Assembly (NCBI GenBank): GCA_046598395.1
Contig: JBKJIQ010000024.1
Location: 1 to 51,525, forward strand
Direction of reading: 5' to 3'
DNA: 51,525 nucleotides
Source: JAENVU01 sp046598395
GTDB lineage: Bacteria; Actinomycetota; Acidimicrobiia; IMCC26256; JAENVU01
The notes beneath the pieces are model-generated. The model was not told the origin of the DNA. It worked only from the letters and a program-made list of their open reading frames with translations, and did no database searches. Shown here one piece after another: positions 18,745 through 28,100 of this stretch (position 1 is the stretch's first letter; each line of letters opens with the position of its first letter). Position numbers and translations under genes: made by a program.

Positions 18745-19392
18745 TTATCGCAGCGAGACGATTCCCATACGAACCCCGGAGATCACGGCCTGGGTGCGGT
18801 CGCGTGCGTCGAGTTTGGCGTAGATCGATGCCAGGTGATTCTTCACCGTCTTCACGCTGATGAACAGTTCGCGTCCGATCTCCGTGGTCGAATGACCGTC
18901 GGCCACCGACTGCAGCACTTCCTTTTCGCGGCGGGTCAGTGGACCGTTGGTGCTCACCGTCTCGTTCGCAACCGGCGTCTCCGGGAATTGCTCCATGATC
19001 GCGTGGGCGATCTCCGGTGAGAGCAGCACCTCCCCGGAATCAACACTGCGGACGGCGTCAACCACTTCGCGCAGTTCGCAATCCTTGGTGAGGAAACCCA
19101 CGGCACCGGCACGGAGTGCCCGGGCGCGCAGCGCATCCTCGTCGTGCATGGTGAGTACCAACACCTTGGCCCGCGACCCTGAGGCCACGATACGCCGGGC
19201 GGCTTCGATGCCATCGATGATCGGCATGCTCACGTCCATGAGCACCACATCGGGACGCAGGCTGGCTTCGAGCACGACGGCCTGATCACCGTCGGCCGCT
19301 TCGCCCACCACATCGAGCCCGGCCTCTTCCAACGCTCGACGAACCGCTTGGCGCAACATCTGGTGGTCATCGGCTAACAGGACTCGCGTCAC
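18745..19392 (-). CDS. NarL/LuxR-family response regulator
   Basis: A 215-residue DNA-binding regulator. The receiver domain carries DD at residues 8-9, phospho-acceptor D53 in VVLMDVSMP, T81 in VLVLTM and K103 in FLTKD. A LuxR-type helix-turn-helix occupies ~150-212 (LTRREKEVLQSVADG, TVKNHLASIYAKL). The GTG start at 19392 overlaps the stop of the upstream sensor kinase by four bases (GTGA), so the two form a two-component pair. The target genes are not known. Confidence 0.93.
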   Translation of the reverse strand: MTRVLLADDHQMLRQAVRRALEEAGLDVVGEAADGDQAVVLEASLRPDVVLMDVSMPIIDGIEAARRIVASGSRAKVLVLTMHDEDALRARALRAGAVGFLTKDCELREVVDAVRSVDSGEVLLSPEIAHAIMEQFPETPVANETVSTNGPLTRREKEVLQSVADGHSTTEIGRELFISVKTVKNHLASIYAKLDARDRTQAVISGVRMGIVSLR

Positions 19393-21191
19393 GCGGTTGC
19401 CTCCATCTCGACCAGCACCGTGGTACCGGTTCCCAGCGCACTCTCGAATTTCACGCGTGCGCCGATCGCATCGGCCCGTTCGCGAATGCCCACGAGACCG
19501 TACCGTTCGGGCGCGGGGCGTGATGGATCCATTCCCGCGCCGTCATCGCGAACGACAAGGCGCGCGTGGGCATCAGAGCAATCCCAGATCACGTGCACCG
19601 AAGAGGCATCGGCATGACGTTCCACGTTCGTGAGGGCCTCTTGGAAGATGCGCCACAGTTCTTGCTCTACCTGGCGCGGGAGTCGCCGCTCCGGACAAAT
19701 AGTCTCGAACGTGGCGGCAACGCCCGTACGGTCCGACCAACGTTTGAGATAGGGCGCCGCAAGCGGGACCAACCCATCTTCCTCGGTCACCGTCGTGCGG
19801 AGTTGGTACAGGGTCTCGCGCAGTTCCACCACCACTTCACGTACCACCCGGTGCAGCTCGGGCAGCGCCGGGTCGCTGTAGCGATTGGAGAGTCGGTCGA
19901 GTTCGAATCCGATGTAGGCGAGCGACTGCGCGGTGCGGTCATGAAGATCACGAGCGATACGAGCCCGTTCCGCTTCCGCACCCAACGTACGGAGTCGACC
20001 GAACCAACGCGCGTTGTCGACCGCGAGTGCGAGCGACGACGCGATGCGCGAGAAGAGTTCCGAATCCGCGGTGCTAATGCGATCTGGGGCACGATGCTCG
20101 ACCGCCACCAAGCCAACGATGCGGTCCGGCGTGCGCAGGCCCACGATCATCCCACTGCTGGCGAACTCATGGTTCCAGAGATCGTCTTGCGATCCGGTGC
20201 TCTCCACCCGCACGACGCCGGGACGGTCCAAGGCCTCACGCACTCGATTGGGCAGGTCCGCCGTCTCCAGGTGTTCCGGGACGTTCGCCCCTTCCGCGAG
20301 CTGCGTACGCCAGGACGCGCTCGTCTCATCGGCGAGGAGGACCACCAGGACATCGGGCCGGAACACCTCGCGCAAGGTGTCACGCGCCGAAGCCACCACC
20401 TCCGCGAGGTCGAGGGACTCCGGCAGTGTGCGCACCACATCATGGAGCGCGTGGAACAGATCGTTGGCGAGCGTCATCCGCGACACTTCATCCGCGCTCT
20501 CTCGTTCGCGTTCTTCGGCCTCCAGCCAGAGTTGGCGGGTATATCCGCCCACCAACGCCGCGGCGATCACCACCACCGAAGCGAGCAGACCCGTGCGGAG
20601 CGCTCCGGGGCTTGCGCCTCCCAGCACATCGGCAATGAGAATGGCGCCCGCGGTGAAGATCCCGGCGAAGCAACCTTCCCGATAGCCCCAGCCGTAGGCC
20701 GCCAGCAACACCAGCGGGATCGGCATGAGGAGGAACGGACTCGCCCAGGTGCCGGTGAACGCGATGGCACCCACCGCGATGAGCAGGTCGACGACGAGGA
20801 GGGCTTCGGCACGCCAGGTGGCCGGGTAGATCTTGAGTGGTTTCACCGTGCGGAAGACGGTGTCGGCAAGGAGCACGCCGCCGGCGATGACCCGCGCCCG
20901 GTGATCGGGCTGCTCGGTGGTCAGCGAGATCGTGGCCCCGATAATGAGAGATACCCACCGTAACCACGTGGCGAGCGGGCCCAGGCGACCAAGTTCCTCA
21001 ACCGATCGTGGGTCGAGGCGCGGGCCGATGCGCCGGGCCCAGCGCGCCACCCTCAGGCGCGGACGCGAGCGGCCGACCACTTTTCTGCTCGCCCGCGATG
21101 CTCGGCGTTGCACGGCTCGGCTCGGCCGGTCAGTGCGGGCGGGAACGGGCGTGGTGTCGATTTCGCAATTGTGACCGCTCCGAAGCCCCAA
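19389..21191 (-). CDS. Membrane sensor histidine kinase with GAF domain (NarX/DesK type)
   Basis: A kinase of up to 600 residues. After a basic N-terminus come about five or six membrane helices (~75-215), a coiled linker, a GAF domain (~258-392), a HisKA_3 dimerisation domain with phospho-acceptor H417 in RIARDLHDRTAQS, and an ATP-binding domain with N522 in EALTNVERHAD and DDGAGMD at 549-555. The TTG at 21191 gives the longest frame, but the first ~55 residues are Arg-rich and the true start may be one of the in-frame GTG codons at V27, V38 or V48. It is coupled to the LuxR-type regulator downstream. No ligand-binding sensor outside the membrane is seen, so the signal may be intracellular or membrane-borne. 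Confidence 0.9.
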   Translation of the reverse strand: MGLRSGHNCEIDTTPVPARTDRPSRAVQRRASRASRKVVGRSRPRLRVARWARRIGPRLDPRSVEELGRLGPLATWLRWVSLIIGATISLTTEQPDHRARVIAGGVLLADTVFRTVKPLKIYPATWRAEALLVVDLLIAVGAIAFTGTWASPFLLMPIPLVLLAAYGWGYREGCFAGIFTAGAILIADVLGGASPGALRTGLLASVVVIAAALVGGYTRQLWLEAEERERESADEVSRMTLANDLFHALHDVVRTLPESLDLAEVVASARDTLREVFRPDVLVVLLADETSASWRTQLAEGANVPEHLETADLPNRVREALDRPGVVRVESTGSQDDLWNHEFASSGMIVGLRTPDRIVGLVAVEHRAPDRISTADSELFSRIASSLALAVDNARWFGRLRTLGAEAERARIARDLHDRTAQSLAYIGFELDRLSNRYSDPALPELHRVVREVVVELRETLYQLRTTVTEEDGLVPLAAPYLKRWSDRTGVAATFETICPERRLPRQVEQELWRIFQEALTNVERHADASSVHVIWDCSDAHARLVVRDDGAGMDPSRPAPERYGLVGIRERADAIGARVKFESALGTGTTVLVEMEATA

Positions 21192-21224
21192 GTTCGGGCA
21201 ATCGAAACCGGGGGCGGCCCGCCG

Positions 21225-21230
21225 TAGGAT
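21225..21230 (+). promoter_or_regulatory. -10 hexamer TAGGAT of coaE
   Basis: TAGGAT matches TAnnnT and lies eight bases before the coaE ATG at 21239, in the gap between coaE and the divergent kinase gene. It suggests a leaderless or near-leaderless coaE mRNA. Confidence 0.5.
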
Positions 21231-21238
21231 CCCGCCCC

Positions 21239-21850
21239 ATGTTGCTCGTAGGTCTCACCGGTGGAATCGGCGCGGGAAAGTCCACGGTCGCGGCACTGCT
21301 CGTGGCCCACGGTGCCGTGCTGTTGGACGCCGACCAAGTGGCGCGAGATGTGGTGGAGCCCGATCAGCCTGCGTTCGCTGCACTCGTCGACGAGTTCGGG
21401 CCATCGATCGTGGGGCCGGACGGTACGCTCGATCGCGCCGCCCTCGCAGCCAAGGCATTCGCCACCCCGGAGGCTCGAACCGCGTTGGAAGCCATCACCC
21501 ATCCGGCGATCCACGCCGAGTTCGGACGCAGGATGGTGGCCGCACCCACTGACGCGATCGTCGTGATGGACGTACCGCTCCTGGTCGAGGCCAAGAACGC
21601 GGCCGAGCGTGGTTACGAAGCCGTCATCGTGGTCGAGACGCCGCCGGACCTGCGCCTCGACCGATTGGTGGATCGCGGCCTCACCCGCGAGGACGCGTCG
21701 GCACGGATGGCGGCCCAGGCCACCGACGAGGAACGGCGGGCGGTGGCTACGCACCTCATCGACAACTCCGCAGGCCACGAGGACCTCGTCACCCAAGTCG
21801 ACGCCCTCTGGCGCGATCTCCAATCCCGCCACACCGCCAAGCAACCCTGA
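21239..21850 (+). CDS. coaE: Dephospho-CoA kinase
   Basis: A 203-residue kinase for the last step of coenzyme A synthesis, phosphorylating the 3' hydroxyl of dephospho-CoA. The P-loop GLTGGIGAGKST is at residues 5-16; DADQVARDVVEP and the late VDVPLLVEAK region fit the family. The length is that of a single-domain bacterial CoaE, without the GrpB-like C-terminal domain found in mycobacteria. The ATG at 21239 gives a normal N-terminus; the longer frame starting at 21008 reads antisense through the kinase gene. It lies between rpsA and uvrB, as in other actinobacteria. Confidence 0.95.
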   Translation: MLLVGLTGGIGAGKSTVAALLVAHGAVLLDADQVARDVVEPDQPAFAALVDEFGPSIVGPDGTLDRAALAAKAFATPEARTALEAITHPAIHAEFGRRMVAAPTDAIVVMDVPLLVEAKNAAERGYEAVIVVETPPDLRLDRLVDRGLTREDASARMAAQATDEERRAVATHLIDNSAGHEDLVTQVDALWRDLQSRHTAKQP

Positions 21851-21871
21851 CCCTCACCTCCCCCCAAACCG

Positions 21872-21930
21872 ACCTTCGTTCGCTTTACCCACCCCTGAGG
21901 GGGTGAAGCGAACGAAAGTGGTGGGGTGGG
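21872..21930. repeat. Palindromic repeat, copy 1
   Basis: A nested hairpin: an outer arm CTTCGTTCGCTT faces AAGCGAACGAAAG, and an inner arm CACCCC-TGAG-GGGGTG closes it. A second copy with about 85% identity lies at 22927-22986 in the same orientation, and the two enclose the AbiEi/DUF559 gene. Each stands just after a gene, so they may act as terminators, but shared sequence beyond the stems suggests a common mobile or duplicated origin. Confidence 0.75.
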
Positions 21931-21977
21931 ATTGACATTGCGTGCAAGACACACCGTTCGGTGTCACACCTCGTGCG

Positions 21978-21983
21978 TATGGT
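21978..21983 (+). promoter_or_regulatory. -10 hexamer TATGGT of the AbiEi/DUF559 gene
   Basis: TATGGT ends six bases before the ATG at 21990, the same spacing as at polA, uvrB and uvrA. It favours that start over the in-frame ATG at 21942 and implies a leaderless mRNA. Confidence 0.5.
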
Positions 21984-21989
21984 TCGCGA

Positions 21990-22910
21990 ATGACAGCCGA
22001 CTTTGATCGGCGCGTCGAGGAGCTCGCGTCGCGACAGCAGGGCGTTTTCAGCGTCCAGCAAGTGCTCCTCCTCCAAGGAAACCCCGCGATGATCGAACAT
22101 CGAGTGAAGTCGGGCCGATGGCGACGGTCCGGCCGCGGTGTTCTTCGGCTCGGCGGGACGCCGGACACCTTCGAGACTCAGGTGATCGCCGTGATCCTCG
22201 GTCTGCGGTGCGTGGCGTTCGCGTCCCATCGATGCGCGACCCGGATCTACGGCCTGCCCGGGTTCGCAGCGGTCCCCGAGGTGACGGCGGCGGACGGTGG
22301 GTTCGTGCGGCGATCGAAGCTCCGCCAGCACCGCACCAACCTCCTTCCCGCGCATCATCGCCGCGTGATCCGGGGAATCCCGATCACGTCGATCGCACGA
22401 ACCCTGTTCGACCTCACCGGAGTCATCCGTGCTGAACGCGTGGAGCGAGCGCTGGACACCGCGCTGGCTCGGGGGATGGTGACGCTGCCGGCGCTCGCAG
22501 CGGTCACGAACGAACTCTCGGTCCCGGGCCGCCGGAAACTCACGGTGATGCGCAACCTCCTGACTGCTCGGGGAACCGGTTTCGTCCCGCCGGCCAGTGA
22601 ACTCGAGGCACAGTTCATCCGATTGGTCCAACGGTTCGGGCTTGCACCGCCGGAACGTCAGGTTGACCTGGGGTCAACGGATGAGTGGATCGGCCGAGTG
22701 GACTTCCTCTATCGCTCAGCGCGGATCGTGATCGAGGTCGACGGCGTCGAACACCATTCCTCGCACCTGGACCGGCGCGCGGATACCCGTCGGCAAGAGC
22801 AGCTCACTCAGGCGGGGTGGAAGGTGTACCGCTTCGGCTGGAAAGCAGTCGTGGATGACCCGACCATGGTTGCGGCCACGCTTCGCTCGGCGCTCGATCG
22901 CGCGGCCTGA
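21990..22910 (+). CDS. AbiEi-like winged helix plus DUF559 nuclease-like domain
   Basis: A 306-residue protein. Residues ~1-60 look like the winged-helix region of AbiEi-type antitoxin proteins (HRVKSGRWRRSGRGVLRL). Residues ~215-300 form a DUF559/Vsr-like PD-(D/E)xK fold with VDFLY, then IVIEVDGVEHH and RQEQLTQAGWKVYRFGW, so the acidic catalytic residues look present. Proteins of this build are frequent in actinobacteria; whether they cut DNA or act as antitoxins is not settled. Here the gene stands alone between coaE and uvrB, enclosed by two copies of a palindromic repeat, which suggests a recently inserted unit. Confidence 0.8.
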   Translation: MTADFDRRVEELASRQQGVFSVQQVLLLQGNPAMIEHRVKSGRWRRSGRGVLRLGGTPDTFETQVIAVILGLRCVAFASHRCATRIYGLPGFAAVPEVTAADGGFVRRSKLRQHRTNLLPAHHRRVIRGIPITSIARTLFDLTGVIRAERVERALDTALARGMVTLPALAAVTNELSVPGRRKLTVMRNLLTARGTGFVPPASELEAQFIRLVQRFGLAPPERQVDLGSTDEWIGRVDFLYRSARIVIEVDGVEHHSSHLDRRADTRRQEQLTQAGWKVYRFGWKAVVDDPTMVAATLRSALDRAA

Positions 22911-22926
22911 GGCGCGACCCGTACCC

Positions 22927-22986
22927 ACCTTTGTTCGCTTTGCCCACCCCTGAGGGGGTGAAACTAACGAAAGTGGGCGGGTTGGG
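22927..22986. repeat. Palindromic repeat, copy 2
   Basis: The counterpart of the palindrome at 21872-21930. The inner stem CACCCC-TGAG-GGGGTG is unchanged. The outer arm is weaker because the right side reads AAACTAACGAAAG. It lies 16 bases after the DUF559 gene and about 40 bases before the uvrB promoter. Confidence 0.75.
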
Positions 22987-23022
22987 GAGGATTGGCGGGG
23001 AGGGATGGTCACACGATGTCGG

Positions 23023-23028
23023 TAGGGT
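23023..23028 (+). promoter_or_regulatory. -10 hexamer TAGGGT of uvrB
   Basis: TAGGGT ends six bases before the GTG of uvrB, with no Shine-Dalgarno sequence between. No CGAAC-N4-GTTCG operator is visible near it. Confidence 0.55.
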
Positions 23029-23034
23029 GGCAAC

Positions 23035-25065
23035 GTGCCTGAGTTCCAACTGGTTTCTGACTTCGCGCCTGCGGGCGACCAGCCCCAGGCAATCGCCGCG
23101 CTGGCCGCGGGAGTCGAAGCCGGGGAGCAATACCAGACGCTGTTGGGCATTACCGGGTCCGGAAAATCGTTCACCGTCGCGGGGCTGATCGCGGCCACCC
23201 AGCGGCCCACGCTGATCCTGGCACCCAACAAGAGTCTGGCGGCGCAGCTCGCCTCGGAATTTCGCGAGTTCTTCCCGCACAACCGGGTCGAGTACTTCGT
23301 CTCCTATTACGACTACTACCAGCCCGAGGCGTACCTACCGTCGAGTGACACGTTCATCGAGAAGGACTCGTCCATCAACGACGAGATCGACCGGCTGCGC
23401 CACAGTGCCACCAGCGCGCTGCTGAGCCGGAGAGACGTGATCATCATCGCCAGCGTCTCGGCCATCTACGGCCTGGGTTCGCCCGAGACCTACGCCACGC
23501 AACTCCTCACCGTCTCGGTAGGCGAGGAGCACGATCAGCGCGCCATCTTGAAGCGCCTCGTGGAACTGCAATACGAACGCAACGACATGGCCTTCGTCCG
23601 CAACAAGTTCCGGGTGCGGGGCGACACCATCGAGATCTTCCCAGCGTACGAGGAGCGCGGCATCCGGGTGCAGCTGTTCGGCGACGAGATCGAGCGGATC
23701 ATGTCGGTCGATCCGGTCACCGGCGAGATGGTGGAAGAGCTGGAAACGCTCGTGCTCTTTCCGGCGTCGCACTACGTGACCCAGGACGAGCAGCTCAAGC
23801 GCGCCGCGGAGCACATCGAAGTCGAACTCTTCGCTCGGTTGAAGTGGCTCGAGGATCGCGGCAAGTTGCTCGAAGCCCAACGGCTGCGGATGCGCACCAC
23901 GTACGACCTCGAAATGATGCGCGAGATCGGGTTCTGTTCCGGGATCGAGAACTACTCACGCCATCTCGACGGGCGTGAGCCCGGCGAAGCCCCGTACACG
24001 TTGCTCGACTATTTCCCGAAGGACTATCTCGTGGTGCTCGACGAGAGCCACGTCACCATCCCGCAGTTGCACGGCCAGTACGAAGGCGACCGGTCGCGCA
24101 AGGAAACCCTCGTGGAGCACGGCTTCCGGTTGCCGAGCGCGATGGACAACCGGCCGCTGCGGTTCGAGGAGTTCGGCGAGAAGGTCAATCAGGTCGTCTT
24201 CATGTCGGCCACGCCGAGCAAGTACGAGTTGGAAGTCTCCACCAAGGTGGTGGAGCAGGTCGTGCGGCCCACCGGGTTGACCGACCCGGAGATCATCATC
24301 AAACCCACCAAGGGCCAGATCGACGATCTCGTGGCGATGATCAACCAGCGCGCCGAGGCGGATCAGCGGGTGCTGGTCACCACGCTCACCAAGAAGATGT
24401 CCGAAGACCTCACCGATTACCTCCTCGAACTCGGTATCCGCGTGCGGTACCTGCACAGCGAGGTCGACACGCTCGAGCGGGTAGAGATTCTCCGGTCGCT
24501 CCGGCTCGGCGAGTTCGACGTGCTCGTGGGCATCAACCTGTTGCGTGAAGGTCTCGACCTTCCCGAGGTGTCACTCGTCGCGATTCTCGACGCCGACAAA
24601 GAGGGCTTCCTTCGCTCCGCCACCAGCCTGATTCAAATGACGGGTCGGGCCGCGCGCAACATCGACGGTCAGGTCGTGATGTACGCCGATCGGGTGACCG
24701 ACTCGATGCGCCACGCCATCAGCGAAACCACGCGCCGTCGGAAGCGCCAGCTCGAATACAACGAAGAGCACGGCATCGATCCTCAGACCATCCGCAAGAA
24801 GGTCACCGACATTCTCGAAATGGTCCGACTCCGTGACCGCGACGACAGCGCAACCGGCAGCAGCGGCCGCGGTCGGGGCCGGTCCAAGCGCAGCAGCGCG
24901 CTGTTCGCCGACCTCGCCGGACTCCCGCCGGATGAGCTTGGCCGCCTGGTGCTCACACTCCAGGAGGAGATGCACGAAGCCGCGAAGGAACTTCGGTTCG
25001 AAGAGGCGGCACGCCTGCGCGACGAAGTCAACGAGCTGAAGCGCGAGATCAAAGCAGTCAACTAG
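23035..25065 (+). CDS. uvrB: UvrABC excinuclease subunit B
   Basis: A 676-residue helicase-like damage-verification subunit of nucleotide excision repair. Walker A GITGSGKS is at 38-45, and the DNA-clamping beta-hairpin segment YYDYYQPEAYLP is at 91-102. Helicase motifs follow, with VVLDESH (Walker B region), ATPSKYE and QMTGRAARN. The C-terminal UVR domain (~636-676, EEMHEAAKELRFEEAARLRDE) contacts UvrC. A Gly/Arg/Ser-rich linker (~604-620) precedes it. The GTG start fits the family N-terminus and lies six bases after a TAGGGT -10. Confidence 0.97.
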   Translation: MPEFQLVSDFAPAGDQPQAIAALAAGVEAGEQYQTLLGITGSGKSFTVAGLIAATQRPTLILAPNKSLAAQLASEFREFFPHNRVEYFVSYYDYYQPEAYLPSSDTFIEKDSSINDEIDRLRHSATSALLSRRDVIIIASVSAIYGLGSPETYATQLLTVSVGEEHDQRAILKRLVELQYERNDMAFVRNKFRVRGDTIEIFPAYEERGIRVQLFGDEIERIMSVDPVTGEMVEELETLVLFPASHYVTQDEQLKRAAEHIEVELFARLKWLEDRGKLLEAQRLRMRTTYDLEMMREIGFCSGIENYSRHLDGREPGEAPYTLLDYFPKDYLVVLDESHVTIPQLHGQYEGDRSRKETLVEHGFRLPSAMDNRPLRFEEFGEKVNQVVFMSATPSKYELEVSTKVVEQVVRPTGLTDPEIIIKPTKGQIDDLVAMINQRAEADQRVLVTTLTKKMSEDLTDYLLELGIRVRYLHSEVDTLERVEILRSLRLGEFDVLVGINLLREGLDLPEVSLVAILDADKEGFLRSATSLIQMTGRAARNIDGQVVMYADRVTDSMRHAISETTRRRKRQLEYNEEHGIDPQTIRKKVTDILEMVRLRDRDDSATGSSGRGRGRSKRSSALFADLAGLPPDELGRLVLTLQEEMHEAAKELRFEEAARLRDEVNELKREIKAVN

Positions 25066-25073
25066 GACGTTCT

Positions 25074-25087
25074 CGAACATGCGTTCG
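25074..25087. promoter_or_regulatory. LexA-type SOS operator upstream of uvrA
   Basis: CGAAC-ATGC-GTTCG is a perfect match to the actinobacterial/Gram-positive LexA consensus CGAAC-N4-GTTCG. It begins nine bases after the uvrB stop and covers the expected -35 region of the TACAGT promoter at 25107, so LexA binding would block RNA polymerase. It predicts DNA-damage induction of uvrA separate from uvrB. Confidence 0.8.
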
Positions 25088-25106
25088 GTGACGGCTCCGC
25101 GGCGGG

Positions 25107-25112
25107 TACAGT
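25107..25112 (+). promoter_or_regulatory. -10 hexamer TACAGT of uvrA
   Basis: TACAGT ends six bases before the ATG at 25119. The spacing supports 25119 as the true start, so the basic N-terminal tail of UvrA would be translated. Confidence 0.6.
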
Positions 25113-25118
25113 GCGACC

Positions 25119-28100
25119 ATGGCGGAGGCGAAGAAAGCACAGCCGGCAGCGGCGAAACCCGGGAAGAAATCGGTCAAGCGAGCGGTCAGCGCAGCGCCGA
25201 AGCCCGCGAAGGTTGTAGTGAAGGCCGGAGCGAAGCGCGCGCCCAACACCGCTCCGAAACCGGCCACCAAACCAGCCACCAAGCCAAGCACGAAGATCGC
25301 TCCGAAGACTCCGCGCAGCCCGTCGGGTGATCCGCTCATGATCTCCGTGCGCGGCGCGCGCGAACACAACCTGCGCGACATCGACATCGACCTGCCACGC
25401 GATCAACTTGTGGTCATCACCGGCCTCTCGGGCAGCGGGAAGTCGAGCCTCGCGTTCGACACCATCTACGCCGAAGGCCAACGCCGCTACGTCGAGAGCC
25501 TCAGTAGTTACGCCCGGCAGTTTCTCGGCCAGATGGACAAGCCCGACGTCGACTTCATCGAAGGTCTCTCGCCGGCCATCTCCATCGACCAGAAGTCATC
25601 GAGCCGCAATCCGCGCTCCACCGTCGGCACGATCACCGAGGTGTACGACTACCTGCGCCTCCTCTACGCCCGCATCGGCATCCCACATTGCCCAACGTGC
25701 GGCCGACTCATCACCCGCCAGACGCCCCAGCAAATCGTCGATCGGGTCTTGGAACTTCCCGAGGGCACGCGCTTCCAAGTGCTGGCGCCCGTGGTGCGCG
25801 GCCGCAAGGGCGAGTACGACGGGATGCTCGACGAACTCGCGCAGCAAGGGTTCACCCGCGCCCGCATCGACGGCGAAACCGTGGAACTCGCGGATCGTTC
25901 CAAGGAGCGGCTGGCGCGCTACGAGAACCACACGATCGAAGTGGTGGTCGACCGCTTGGTGCGCCGTCACGGTATCGAGCGGCGGCTCACCGACTCGCTC
26001 GAGACCGCGCTGCGCCTCGCCGAGGGTGTGGCCGAAGTGGAGATCATCCGGCGGGGTGATGCGGCCGCCGATCAGACGAGTTTGCCCGGCACCGGCACCG
26101 GTACCGACGAGGCCGACCAAGAAGAGTCCGAGGTACTCACCTTCTCCGAGCATCTGGCCTGTTCACATTGTGGGATCAGCTTCGACGAGTTGGCGCCGCG
26201 CAACTTCTCGTTCAACTCTCCCTACGGCGCGTGCGACCGCTGCGACGGTCTCGGCACCCGATTCGAAGTGGACCCGGAACTGGTCATCGCTGACGGCGAT
26301 CTCTCGATCGACGATGGTGCGATCTCCCCGTGGAGCGGATACCGCGGCGAATACTTCGGACGGGTACTCGTGGCCGTGAGCGAAGAAGCGGGTTTCGATA
26401 CGTCGGCGCCGTGGAAGAAGTTGACCAAGGCGCAGCAGAAGATCGTGCTCTACGGCGCGGGCACGACCCAGGTACAGGTGCACTACAAGAACCGTTACGG
26501 GCGCAAGCGTGAATACAAGACCCGCTACGAAGGCGTGATCCCCTGGCTCGAGCGTCGCCATACCGAGGCCGAAAGTGACCGATCGCGCGAGCAGATCGAG
26601 GGCTACATGCGGGAGGTTCCGTGTGGAGCGTGTGGTGGGGCGCGGCTCAAGCCGTCGTCGCTCGCGGTGAAGATCGGCGGAGCGAGCATCTCCGAAGTGG
26701 GGAACCTCTCGATCCGTAAGACCGCGGAGTTCTTTGCCCAGGTGGAGTTGAACCAGCGCGAGTTGCTCATCGCCGAACGGGTGCTGAAGGAAGTCAACGA
26801 ACGGTTGACGTTCCTGCTCGATGTGGGGCTCGATTACCTCAGCCTCAACCGGTCGGCGGGCACGCTGGCCGGGGGAGAGGCGCAACGTATCCGGTTGGCG
26901 AGCCAGATCGGGAGCGGACTCGTTGGTGTGTTGTACGTGCTCGACGAACCGTCGATCGGGCTCCACCAACGTGACAATCAGCGCCTCATCGACACCATGA
27001 TCCGGCTGCGCGACCTCGGCAACACCGTGATCGTGGTGGAGCACGACGAAGAGACCATTCGCGTGGCCGATCACGTGGTGGATATCGGCCCCGGCGCGGG
27101 CGAACACGGCGGCGAAGTGGTGGCGCAAGGCACCCTCGCCGACCTGCTCGCCGAGCCGCGTTCCATGACCGGGCAGTACCTCTCGGGTGCACGCGAGATC
27201 AGCGTGCCCGAGCGACGGCGCGAACCCGGCGACAACTGGATCACGGTGCGCGGGGCGCGCGAACACAACCTGGCAAACATCGATGCTCGCATCCCACTCG
27301 GTTGCTTCGTGTCGATCACCGGGGTGAGTGGCAGTGGCAAGAGCACGCTCGTGAACGACATCCTGTACCACTCGTTGATGCACAAGATCTACCGATCCCG
27401 CACGGTGCCGGGCAAGCACAAGAGCGTGGACGGCGCCGACGCGCTGGACAAAGTCATCAACATCGACCAGTCGCCGATCGGCCGCACCCCGCGCTCCAAT
27501 CCCGCCACGTACACCGGCGTGTTCGACAAAGTGCGAGCACTATTCGCGGCCACCCCCGAAGCGAAGATCCGCGGCTACCAACAAGGGCGCTTCTCGTTCA
27601 ACGTGAAGGGCGGGCGCTGCGAGGCCTGCGCGGGCGACGGCACGATCAAGATCGAAATGCACTTCCTGCCCGACGTCTACGTGCCGTGCGAGGTCTGCAA
27701 GGGTGCGCGCTACAACCGCGACACCCTCGACATCACGTTCAAGGGCAAGAACATCGCGGAGATCCTCGACCTTTCGTGCGAAGAAGGCGTGGGTTTCTTC
27801 GCCAACCAGCCCACGATTGCCCGATGGCTCCAAACGCTGGTGGACGTGGGCCTCGGGTACGTCCGGCTGGGTCAGCCTGCGCCCACGCTCTCCGGTGGCG
27901 AGGCGCAACGCGTGAAGCTCGCGACCGAACTCGGCAAGCGCTCCACGGGACGCACGATCTACATCCTCGACGAGCCCACTACGGGTCTCCATTTCGAAGA
28001 CGTCCGGCGCCTTTTGGGTGTATTGCAACGGCTGGTCGACATCGGCAACACCGTCCTTGTGATCGAGCACAACCTCGACGTCATCAAGTCGGCCGATTGG

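Noticed and set aside
21872..21930. LexA operator in the palindrome after coaE
   Set aside because: CGTTCG and CGAACG occur as the two arms but are about 25 bases apart and in the wrong order for CGAAC-N4-GTTCG; they belong to the hairpin.
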